Both the position numbers and the translations under genes were made by a program. The notes below the pieces were generated by a model. The model did no database searches, had not been told where the DNA came from, and saw only the letters and a list, made by a program, of their open reading frames with translations. Shown in pieces: positions 24,876 to 34,078 of a stretch of DNA of 64,000 nt. Every line of letters begins with the position of its first letter. Within the stretch, counting starts at the first letter, position 1. The DNA comes from Streptomyces sp. Q6 (GTDB lineage Bacteria; Actinomycetota; Actinomycetes; Streptomycetales; Streptomycetaceae). The stretch spans positions 7,812,001 to 7,876,000 of the forward strand of contig NZ_CP146022.1 of assembly GCF_036967205.1 (NCBI RefSeq), in the 5' to 3' direction.

Positions 24876-24924
24876 GACGGGTGACGGGTGACGGGTGACG
24901 GGTGACGGGTGACGGGTGACGGGT
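24876..24924 (+). repeat. Heptamer tandem repeat, seven units
   Basis: GACGGGT is repeated seven times without error, starting 15 bases after the VOC gene stop. Each unit junction reads TGA, and with a period of seven the TGA moves through all three forward frames. Confidence 0.95.
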
Positions 24925-24943
24925 GCGTCGTGGCCGGTCGCGC

Positions 24944-24995
24944 GGTTCCCCGCGCCCCTCAAGGCGGGCGCTTCCCCGCCAGGGGCGCGGGAACC
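24944..24995. terminator. Compound hairpin between convergent VOC and LysR genes
   Basis: The outer arms GGTTCCCCGCGCCCCT and AGGGGCGCGGGAACC pair with one bulged base. Inside is a second stem GGCGGG / CCCGCC. Palindromes with the GGTTCCCCGCGCCCC core are, in my experience, common intergenic elements in Streptomyces. It lies nine bases from the LysR stop and probably terminates both transcripts. Confidence 0.8.
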
Positions 24996-25003
24996 CGCAA
25001 GCG

Positions 25004-25894
25004 TCACCCGTCCCGCTCCACCAGCATCCGCTGGAGCTCGCGCGCGGCCCGTGGTGGTGCCACGTCGGAGCGGTGGGCCAGCGCGATGGTCCGGTGCAGG
25101 CCCGGCCGTGCCAGCGGTGTCACCCGGAGATCGGCCCCGGCCCGGGTCGCCACCATCCACGGCACCACCGCGACCCCGAGCCCGGCCCGGACGAACCCGA
25201 GCACCGCGTCCATCTCTCCGCCCTCCACCGCGAAGTCCGGCTCGAACCCCTCGGCCCGGCACGCGGCGACGGTCAGTTCCCGCAGGTCGTAGCCGTGCCG
25301 GAACATGACCAGACGCTCGCCCTCCAGGTCGGAGATACGGACGGACCCGCGGCCGCGGCCGGGGCTCGGCGCGGCCGGCGACGACACCACGACCAGTTCC
25401 TCGCGCAGCAGCTCCACCGTGGTCAGCGCGGGCGCCGGGGCGGGCAGCGGCAGCACGACGAGCGCCAGGTCGAGCGCCCCGCGCGCGAGTTCCCGTACGA
25501 GGTCGTGCGAGCCGCTCTCCTCGATCAGGAGCTGGATGCCGGGGTAGCGGTCGTGGAAGGCGCGCAGCACGTCCGGGAGCAGGCCCGTGCACAGGGAGGG
25601 CGTCGCGCCGAGCCGGACGCGGCCGCGCTTGAGCTGGGCCAGCTCCTGTACCTCGTGCCGCGCCGTGTCCGCGTCGGCGAGGATCCGGCGCGCCAGCGGG
25701 AGCAGCGCCTCGCCCGCGTCGGTGAGGGTGATGTTGCCGCGGGCCCGCTGGAAGAGATCGACCCCCAGCTCCCGCTCCAGCGCCCGGATCTGCTGGGACA
25801 GCGAGGGTTGCGCGACGTGCACCTGCTCCGCCGCGCGCGTGAAGTGCCGGGTCTCCGCCACCGCGACGAAGTACTGGAGCTGCTGGAACTGCAT
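25004..25894 (-). CDS. LysR-family transcriptional regulator
   Basis: A 296-residue protein. The winged helix-turn-helix at 1-60 reads QLQYFVAVAETRHFTRAAEQ then VAQPSLSQQIRALE. The periplasmic-binding-protein-like effector domain spans about 90-290, with VRLGATPSLCTGLLPDVL and DLALVVLP. It is divergent from the succinate dehydrogenase operon with 94 bases between the starts, and a LysR-type palindrome lies in that gap. By the usual LysR pattern it should regulate itself and sdhCAB. I recall an SCO0925-like regulator in the same place in S. coelicolor. Confidence 0.92.
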   Translation of the reverse strand: MQFQQLQYFVAVAETRHFTRAAEQVHVAQPSLSQQIRALERELGVDLFQRARGNITLTDAGEALLPLARRILADADTARHEVQELAQLKRGRVRLGATPSLCTGLLPDVLRAFHDRYPGIQLLIEESGSHDLVRELARGALDLALVVLPLPAPAPALTTVELLREELVVVSSPAAPSPGRGRGSVRISDLEGERLVMFRHGYDLRELTVAACRAEGFEPDFAVEGGEMDAVLGFVRAGLGVAVVPWMVATRAGADLRVTPLARPGLHRTIALAHRSDVAPPRAARELQRMLVERDG

Positions 25895-25914
25895 ACCGCC
25901 ACCCTAGTCCCTCG

Positions 25915-25929
25915 ATAGGCGCAGCCTAT
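25915..25929. promoter_or_regulatory. LysR-type binding site candidate (T-N11-A palindrome)
   Basis: ATAGGC-GCA-GCCTAT is a perfect 6+6 inverted repeat containing T-N11-A, the LysR-family recognition pattern. It lies 21 bases from the lysR start and 60 from the sdhC start. Confidence 0.6.
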
Positions 25930-25988
25930 GGAAATGAGCCGCACCATGTCTTGGACCGATCAGGTACTTCGGCCCTACCGTCGATGAC

Positions 25989-26696
25989 ATGGCTCTGGCA
26001 ACGCGGACGGACCGACGGTCGTCCATGACGCGCACGATCTGGGACAGCTCCCTCGGCAAGAAGACCGTGATGGCTGTCAGCGGCATCGTCATGCTGCTCT
26101 ACCTGGTCGCGCACATGATCGGGAACCTGAAGATCTTCTTCGGTCCGGGCGAGATCAACCACTACGCCCACTGGCTGCGCACCATGGGCGCTCCGGTCCT
26201 GCACCACGAGTGGGGCCTGTGGCTCGTACGGATCGTGCTCGTCGTCGCCGTCGTGGCGCACGCCACGTCCGCGTACCAGCTCAGCCGCCGCGACATCAAG
26301 GCACGCCCGAACAAGTACGTGCACAAGAAGCCGCGCGCCAGTTACGCCACGCGCACCATGCGCTGGGGCGGCATCATCCTCGGCCTCTTCATCGTCTGGC
26401 ACATCCTCGACCTGACGACGGGCACCGTGCACCCGGGCGGATACGAGCACCTGCACCCGTACCAGAACATCATCGACACGTTCTCGACGTGGTACGGCAA
26501 CGTCATCTACATCGTCGCGATGCTCGCCCTCGGGTTCCACGTGCAGCACGGGTTCTGGAGCGCGGCGCAGACCCTCGGCGTCGGCAGCCGCACCCGCGAT
26601 CGGGCCCTGAAGACCGTCGGCACGGTCCTCGCCGTACTGCTCACGCTCGGCTTCGTCGCCGTGCCCGTGGGCGTCATGACCGGATTGGTGAGCTGA
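25989..26696 (+). CDS. sdhC: Succinate dehydrogenase/fumarate reductase cytochrome b558 subunit
   Basis: A 235-residue integral membrane subunit with five hydrophobic helices, e.g. [19 protein letters not shown] (about 26-45) and [19 protein letters not shown]. His residues in helices (LVAHM, VVAHAT, IVWHIL, LGFHVQH) would ligate two b hemes. This matches the single-subunit, di-heme cytochrome b558 class, which needs no SdhD, and the operon indeed has only three genes. It passes electrons between the flavoprotein/Fe-S subunits and menaquinone. An internal ATG at 26025 (MTRTIWDSS) is an alternative start. Confidence 0.92.
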   Translation: MALATRTDRRSSMTRTIWDSSLGKKTVMAVSGIVMLLYLVAHMIGNLKIFFGPGEINHYAHWLRTMGAPVLHHEWGLWLVRIVLVVAVVAHATSAYQLSRRDIKARPNKYVHKKPRASYATRTMRWGGIILGLFIVWHILDLTTGTVHPGGYEHLHPYQNIIDTFSTWYGNVIYIVAMLALGFHVQHGFWSAAQTLGVGSRTRDRALKTVGTVLAVLLTLGFVAVPVGVMTGLVS

Positions 26697-26701
26697 AGAA
26701 C

Positions 26702-28656
<1,955 letters not shown>

Positions 28657-28660
<4 letters not shown>

Positions 28661-29403
28661 AGCTCACCCTGCGCGTCTGGCGCCAGAAGAACAGCGACGC
28701 CGAAGGCGCCATGTCCACGTACGAGGTGGACGGCATCTCCCAGGACATGTCGTTCCTCGAAATGCTCGACACCCTCAACGAGGAACTCATCGTCAAGGGC
28801 GAGGACCCCGTCGCCTTCGACCACGACTGCCGCGAGGGCATCTGCGGCGCGTGCAGCCTCGTCATCAACGGCGACGCGCACGGCCCGGAGCGCACCACCA
28901 CCTGCCAGTTGCACATGCGGTCCTTCAAGGACGGCGACACGATCGACATCGAGCCGTGGCGCGCCTCCGCCTTCCCGGTCATCAAGGACCTGGTCGTCGA
29001 TCGCGGCGCCCTCGACCGGATCATCCAGGCCGGTGGCTACATCACGGTGCCGACGGGCGCGGCCCCCGAGGCGCACTCGACGCCCGTGCCCAAGCCCGAC
29101 GCGGACTTCGCGTTCGAGCACGCCGAGTGCATCGGCTGCGGCGCCTGCGTCGCCGCGTGCCCCAACGGCGCGGCCATGCTCTTCACCTCGGCGAAGGTCA
29201 ACCACCTGAACGTGCTGCCGCAGGGCGCCCCGGAGCGCGAGACGCGCGTCCTCGACATGGTGGCGCAGATGGACGACGAGGGCTTCGGCGGCTGCACCCT
29301 CACCGGCGAGTGCGCGACGGCCTGCCCCAAGGGCATCCCGCTGTTCTCCATCACCCGTATGAACAAGGAGTGGCTGCGCGCCAACCGCAAGGTCAGCCGC
29401 TGA
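28657..29403 (+). CDS. sdhB: Succinate dehydrogenase/fumarate reductase iron-sulfur subunit
   Basis: A 248-residue Fe-S protein. The 2Fe-2S site is [16 protein letters not shown] (about 65-80), with a further Cys in TTCQLHMR. The C-terminal ferredoxin domain has [15 protein letters not shown] and [19 protein letters not shown], which bind the [4Fe-4S] and [3Fe-4S] clusters. It carries electrons from the flavoprotein to cytochrome b558. Last gene of the operon. Confidence 0.95.
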
Positions 29404-29513
29404 GCGAGCGATGAGACGTCCCGCGAAGAGCGCGGGGTGGGCGGGGCCGGGAGTGGTGCTCAAACCCCCGGTCCCGTCATCGCGTTGTCGGTGCCGCTCC
29501 GTATGCTGCGCGC

Positions 29514-30551
29514 ATGATCTTCAACCGCAAGGGGAGGGAGCGGTTCCTCGACGCCGTCACCGGTGTCGAGGCCGCTGTGGAACAGCAGGACAGCGCGGGG
29601 GTCGAGCGCGCCTTCCAGCTGATGAACGAGCACTACCAGGGCGCGGGGGAGCAGGAGTTGGCGACGGGGGCGGTGCGCCTGGCCGGGCTGCTGTCCAGCG
29701 TGCCGCCGGGACCGCGCGGCGCGTTCGCGGTCGTCATCGGCGCGTGCGTCGAGCGCGGGGCCGACCCGCGCGCGTGCGCCCCGGCGATCCTCGACGGGCT
29801 CGCGGACGCGGTGCGTGCCGCGGGCGAGTTCTGCGAGCGCTGGGCGGCGACCGGGGGCGGCGAACTGCCCGACCCCGAGGGAGCGGACCCCGAGCGGGCC
29901 GTGTTCGAGCGGGTCGGCTTCGAGCGGGCGATGGCCTGGTGGACGCTGCCGCAGTGGGAGATGGCGTCCGTCGCGATGCTCAACCACCCCTCCGTGCGCA
30001 CCGGCCTCGACGCCGCGCGGCGCGCCGAACTGCTGACGGCGCTGCGGGCCGTGGAGGAGGCGTCGGGCCACGACTTCAAGTGCCTGACCTACGCCCTGCT
30101 CGTCCTGGACGACGAACCGCTGATCGTCATCGACCGCCCGTCCGGCACCGGATACGCCCTGCGGATGACCGGCCTCGGAGACACCTTCCAGCTCCACACC
30201 CTGCTCGCCGACCGCCTCGCGGGCGGCGGCCATCTGCCCGGGTACGTCCCCACGCCGCGGGAGGTCGCCGTGTGCCGGGACGCCCCCGGGCAGGTCCCCA
30301 CCAAGGGCACCTTCAATCTGGTGGCGCCGGACGGCGGTTGGATATGGAATGAGGGCACACCCAGCGACATACCCGTCGTCGAGGGATCCCGTCTGCTCGT
30401 GCTGGACCCGCCGCCGTACGAGCGCGGATGGCCCGCCGGACGGTTCTTTCCCGGGATGACGGGCGACCTGGTCCTGGAGCGAGTGCTCACAGCGGAGGAG
30501 ACGGCACGGTGGTCCGCCCACGTCCTGCCGGCCGGAAAGCCGGGGAACTAG
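29514..30551 (+). CDS. Conserved hypothetical protein
   Basis: A 345-residue soluble protein of two parts. The N-terminal part (1-210) is alpha-helical, starting MIFNRKGRERFLDAVTGVEAAV, and includes GAFAVVIGACVERGADPRACAPAIL and ERAMAWWTLPQWEMASVAML. The C-terminal part (210-345) is beta-rich (LVLDDEPLIVIDRPSGTGYALRM, WIWNEGTPSDIPVVEGSRLLVLDPP). I do not recognise the family. Its 3' end overlaps the likely start of the next gene, which in turn overlaps the AbiEii-like gene, so the three form one transcription unit. An SseB-type fold was considered and not supported. Confidence 0.7.
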   Translation: MIFNRKGRERFLDAVTGVEAAVEQQDSAGVERAFQLMNEHYQGAGEQELATGAVRLAGLLSSVPPGPRGAFAVVIGACVERGADPRACAPAILDGLADAVRAAGEFCERWAATGGGELPDPEGADPERAVFERVGFERAMAWWTLPQWEMASVAMLNHPSVRTGLDAARRAELLTALRAVEEASGHDFKCLTYALLVLDDEPLIVIDRPSGTGYALRMTGLGDTFQLHTLLADRLAGGGHLPGYVPTPREVAVCRDAPGQVPTKGTFNLVAPDGGWIWNEGTPSDIPVVEGSRLLVLDPPPYERGWPAGRFFPGMTGDLVLERVLTAEETARWSAHVLPAGKPGN

Positions 30552-31204
30552 CCCTGTACGAGGGTGAGTTGGAGACCCATCTCACCGTCGGTGCGGTTCG
30601 TGCCGCCGAGGGCGACGCGGTCGAGCGGCTCGCGTCCTGGGCGGCGGCCCGTGGACTCGGCTTCACGCACATCGTGCTGGGCCGGGGGCACCACCGCTCG
30701 CAGCCGATGGTGACGCTGCGCGGGCGCGGGCGCGCCGACGAGTGGCTCGCGGGCCCCGTCGCACGGACGGTCGCGGACCTCGCCCGCGACCGATTCCCCG
30801 TCCTGCGGTCGAAGACCGAGACCGCGCCGTGGGCTGCCGGAGTGCCGGTGACCGACGCGGAGGCCGCACGGGCCCCCGCGCACCTGCACTTCGAGCACCA
30901 CGTCAAGGTGCTCCTCGACCGGGAGTGTGCCCCGCGCGCGCTCGCCGCCCGCGTCGAGGGGCACACCGCCCACGTCTCGTGGAACGCCCGACGCGTCCGC
31001 GACGACGGCCGCCACGAACGCTTCGTGACCCAGCGCTGCCACGGCGTCGGCCGCGCCACCGCGGGACGCCGGCTGGAGGCACTCGTCGCCGCCCTGACCG
31101 CCGCACCCGGCGTACGGATTCTGGAGACGGAGCGCGAGTACGTCCTGCACGACACCCGGCTCGGGCTCGACGCGGGCTGGATCACGGAAGGAGGCCCGTC
31201 ATGA
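30509..31204 (+). CDS. Unrecognised protein coupled to an AbiEii-like nucleotidyltransferase
   Basis: GTG 30509 follows GGAGGAG (30493-30499) by nine bases and gives 231 residues; an ATG at 30428 and a TTG at 30569 are alternatives. The body starts LYEGELETHLTV. It appears internally duplicated: ETHLTV near residue 20 and EHHVKV near residue 130, each followed by a helix and by FTHIVLGRGHHRSQPM or HVSWNARRVRDDGRHE with a basic/His-rich strand. It ends EREYVLHDTRLGLDAGWI. The stop overlaps the ATG of the nucleotidyltransferase gene (ATGA), so the two are made together. I do not know the family and assign no function. Confidence 0.7.
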   Translation: MVRPRPAGRKAGELALYEGELETHLTVGAVRAAEGDAVERLASWAAARGLGFTHIVLGRGHHRSQPMVTLRGRGRADEWLAGPVARTVADLARDRFPVLRSKTETAPWAAGVPVTDAEAARAPAHLHFEHHVKVLLDRECAPRALAARVEGHTAHVSWNARRVRDDGRHERFVTQRCHGVGRATAGRRLEALVAALTAAPGVRILETEREYVLHDTRLGLDAGWITEGGPS

Positions 31205-32526
31205 CCGCACCCGGGACACCGTCCCCGCGACCGCCGCAGGACCAGGACTGGCGGCGTGCCCTGTACGAGGGTGGCCCGCTGCCGCACACCTCACCGGCGG
31301 AAGAGGAGCGCCGTCGCCTCGCCCTGCCGCGCACCCTTCTGCCCGCGCCCGAGGGGCTCGACCAGCCGGCCGTCTTCGATCCGGCGCTGCTCCAGTTCTC
31401 GAACGCGTACCGGGCGGGCGACCCCCGGTTCGCCGGCGAGGACGAGGCGCGGGCCTGGTTCCTCGCCCGTCGGACCGCGCTCGACCTGGTGCTCGCCGCC
31501 GTCGCCGGCACATCGCTGGGCGCGCGCCTCGTCCTGCGCGGCAGCAGGCTGATGGCCACCTGGTTCGGCGCCGCCGCGCGGGAACCCGGCGATCTCGACT
31601 ATGTCGCGCCCGACGACTGGCGGTTCGGGGGAGCGGAGGACCGGGAACTGTTCGCCCAGCTCGCCGCCGCCGCGCAGCGCACGGCCGAGGCCCGGCCCGA
31701 CGCGGGCGTCCGGATCGCCGCGGACGGCGCCGTCACCGAGGACATCTGGACGTACGACCGGGTGCCGGGGCGCCGGCTGCTGCTCCCGTGGAGCGCGCCG
31801 GGCACGGCGGGCGGCACCGTACAGATCGACGTCGTCCACCACGAACTCCTCGCGACCCCGGCCGTCCGTACCCCGCTGCGTCCGCTCGGCGCCGGACCGG
31901 GCGCGGTCGTCGAAGCGGTCACGCCCGAACTGTCGCTGGCCTGGAAGATCATGTGGCTGATCAGCGACATCCACCCCCAGGGCAAGGACCTCTACGACGC
32001 GGTCCTGCTCGCCGAGCGCGGCGCGCCCTCCCTCGACGTGCTGCGGAGGGCGTTCGTGCTCGCGGGCGACGAAATGCTGCGACCGGGCGGACGCTGGTGG
32101 CTCACGGAGATCGCCGAGTGCGCCGACACCGGCTGGGAGCACTTCCGGAGCGAGTATCCGCACGTGACCGGCGAGGTGGGCGAGTACGTCGACCGGCTGC
32201 GGGCCGTCCTCGAACCACTGGCCGAGCGGGCCGAGCGCGAGGCGGCCCCGGGGCCGTACGACCGGTGGGCGCACTGGCTGGTGCCGCTCGTCGAGCACGT
32301 CCGCGCGACGGCACCCGACGCGCCCGCGACAGCAGTCGCGCGCCGCCTGTCGGCCTCGGGCCGCTGGGGCTTCACCGCGTCGGTCGTCGTCGTCCGCGAG
32401 GTGCTCGGCCGGGACACGACGACCCTGGACCAGGCGTGCGCCGCCGTGCTGCGGGACGAGGAGCACTGGGCGTACCTGCGGGGCCGCCCCGACCTGTGCT
32501 CCCGGTTCCTGGAGGAACTGCTCTGA
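31201..32526 (+). CDS. AbiEii/AbiGii-type nucleotidyltransferase family protein
   Basis: A 441-residue protein starting MTAPGTPSPRPPQDQDW. Residues about 95-145 hold the nucleotidyltransferase fold: LVLRGSRLMATWFG followed by PGDLDYVAPDDW, i.e. GS-x(n)-DxD. Further on, VQIDVVHHE supplies a third acidic position and SLAWKIMWL...QGKDLYDAVLLAE is the helical motif characteristic of AbiEii-like proteins. Some family members are toxins that add nucleotides to tRNA or other targets. Here no AbiEi-like winged-helix antitoxin is adjacent; the coupled upstream protein is of another kind. Toxicity is therefore unproven. Confidence 0.82.
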   Translation: MTAPGTPSPRPPQDQDWRRALYEGGPLPHTSPAEEERRRLALPRTLLPAPEGLDQPAVFDPALLQFSNAYRAGDPRFAGEDEARAWFLARRTALDLVLAAVAGTSLGARLVLRGSRLMATWFGAAAREPGDLDYVAPDDWRFGGAEDRELFAQLAAAAQRTAEARPDAGVRIAADGAVTEDIWTYDRVPGRRLLLPWSAPGTAGGTVQIDVVHHELLATPAVRTPLRPLGAGPGAVVEAVTPELSLAWKIMWLISDIHPQGKDLYDAVLLAERGAPSLDVLRRAFVLAGDEMLRPGGRWWLTEIAECADTGWEHFRSEYPHVTGEVGEYVDRLRAVLEPLAERAEREAAPGPYDRWAHWLVPLVEHVRATAPDAPATAVARRLSASGRWGFTASVVVVREVLGRDTTTLDQACAAVLRDEEHWAYLRGRPDLCSRFLEELL

Positions 32527-32569
32527 CGACCCCTGACGCCCCGTCATATCTCCGGGGTACCGTCTGGCC

Positions 32570-34078
32570 ATGTATCCGGGAGCGTACGACCCCGCCAGGC
32601 CGGCCGTCGTCACGGCTGACGGCAACACCACCCTCACGTACGGGCAGTTGGAGGAGAACTCGCTGCGCCTCGCCGATCACCTCCGGTCGGCGGGGCTGCG
32701 CAGAGGGGACCATCTCGCCCTGCTCGCCGACAACGATCCGCGGGTCCTCGAGGTCTCCTGGGCCGCCATGCGCTCGGGGCTCTACCTCACCGCCGTCAAC
32801 CATCACCTGACGGCCGAGGAGGCCGCGTACATCGTGCGGGACTGCGGGGCAGCCGCCCTCATCGTGTCCGGGGCGCTCGATGAACTCGGCGCGCGCGTCG
32901 GCGCGTCGGTGCCCGAGGTCACGCACCGGCTCGGGTTCGACGACGGATCGTACGACGCTGCCCTGCGGGAGGCGTCGCCCGAGCCGCCGGACGTCCAGCC
33001 GCGCGGCGCCGACATGCTCTACTCGTCCGGCACGACGGGCCGGCCCAAGGGGATCGAGCCCGCGCTCCCGGACGGCGACATCCGCACGGACCCGACCACG
33101 TACCAACTCCTCTTCCAGCCCATGTACGGATTCGGTGAGGACACCGTCTATCTGTGCCCCGCCCCGCTGTACCACGCGGCGCCGCTGCGCTTCTGTCACA
33201 CGATCACGGCGACCGGCGGCACGGTCGTGCTGATGAAGTCCTTCGACGCGCAGGGGGCGTTGGCGGCGATCGAGCGGTTCAAGGTCACCCACAGCCAGTG
33301 GGTGCCGACCATGTTCGTGCGCATGCTCAAGCTCCCCCGGGAGGTGCGCGAGCGGTACGACACGTCGTCGATGAAGGTCGCCGTCCACGCCGCCGCGCCG
33401 TGCCCGCTGGAGGTGAAGCGACGGATGATGGAGTGGTGGGGGCCCGTCCTGTACGAGTACTACTCGTCGACGGAGGGGAACGGGATCACCTTCATCGGCC
33501 CCGAGGAGTGGCTGCGCAAGCCGGGCTCCGTGGGGCGCGCCGGGCTCCTCGGCGAGCTGCGCGTCTGCGACGAGGCGGGGAAGGTACTGCCGCCGGGGGA
33601 GACCGGCGTCGTCTACTTCGAGCGCGACGAGCTCCCCTTCCGCTACCACCACGACGACGACCGCACCCGCGAGGCCCAGCACCCCGACCACCCGAACTGG
33701 ACGACGACCGGCGACATCGGCCACGTCGACGAGGACGGCTACCTCTACCTCACCGACCGCAAGGCCTTCATGATCATCTCGGGTGGGGTCAACATCTACC
33801 CGCAGGAGATCGAGGACTGCCTCGTGCTGCACCCCGCCGTCGCCGACGTCGCGGTCGTCGGAGTCCCGGACGCGGAGATGGGTGAGTCCGTGCGCGCCGT
33901 GGTCCAGGCCGCCGAAGGAGCCGTGGCCGGAGCGGAGTTGGGGCGGGAACTGATCGCGTACGTACGGGAGCGCATCGCGCACTACAAGGTGCCGCGCGAC
34001 GTCGTGTTCGTGCCCGCGCTGCCACGCACGCCGACCGGCAAGCTCGCCAAGGGGAAGCTGCGCTCAGCGGTGCAGTAG
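32570..34078 (+). CDS. Acyl-CoA synthetase / fatty-acid-CoA ligase (ANL superfamily)
   Basis: A 502-residue adenylate-forming enzyme. The ATP-binding P-loop is LYSSGTTGRPKG (about 148-160), later motifs are YYSSTEGNG and TTGDIGHVDEDGYLYLTDR (about 382-402), and the C-terminal catalytic Lys lies in PRTPTGKLAKGKL. This is a FadD4/FadD3-like cytosolic ligase activating a carboxylic acid with ATP and CoA. The acid is unknown. The last 15 bases overlap the 3' end of the convergent UvrA-like gene. Confidence 0.92.
   Translation: MYPGAYDPARPAVVTADGNTTLTYGQLEENSLRLADHLRSAGLRRGDHLALLADNDPRVLEVSWAAMRSGLYLTAVNHHLTAEEAAYIVRDCGAAALIVSGALDELGARVGASVPEVTHRLGFDDGSYDAALREASPEPPDVQPRGADMLYSSGTTGRPKGIEPALPDGDIRTDPTTYQLLFQPMYGFGEDTVYLCPAPLYHAAPLRFCHTITATGGTVVLMKSFDAQGALAAIERFKVTHSQWVPTMFVRMLKLPREVRERYDTSSMKVAVHAAAPCPLEVKRRMMEWWGPVLYEYYSSTEGNGITFIGPEEWLRKPGSVGRAGLLGELRVCDEAGKVLPPGETGVVYFERDELPFRYHHDDDRTREAQHPDHPNWTTTGDIGHVDEDGYLYLTDRKAFMIISGGVNIYPQEIEDCLVLHPAVADVAVVGVPDAEMGESVRAVVQAAEGAVAGAELGRELIAYVRERIAHYKVPRDVVFVPALPRTPTGKLAKGKLRSAVQ

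Noticed and set aside
24876-24924. Tandem heptamers as a possible CRISPR or VNTR regulator
   Set aside because: There are no spacers between units and no cas genes in the window. It is a simple slippage repeat.
29514-30551. SseB-family assignment for the 345-residue protein
   Set aside because: The sequence lacks the SseB-type N-terminal motif that I would expect, and the helical first half does not fit. It is left as unrecognised.
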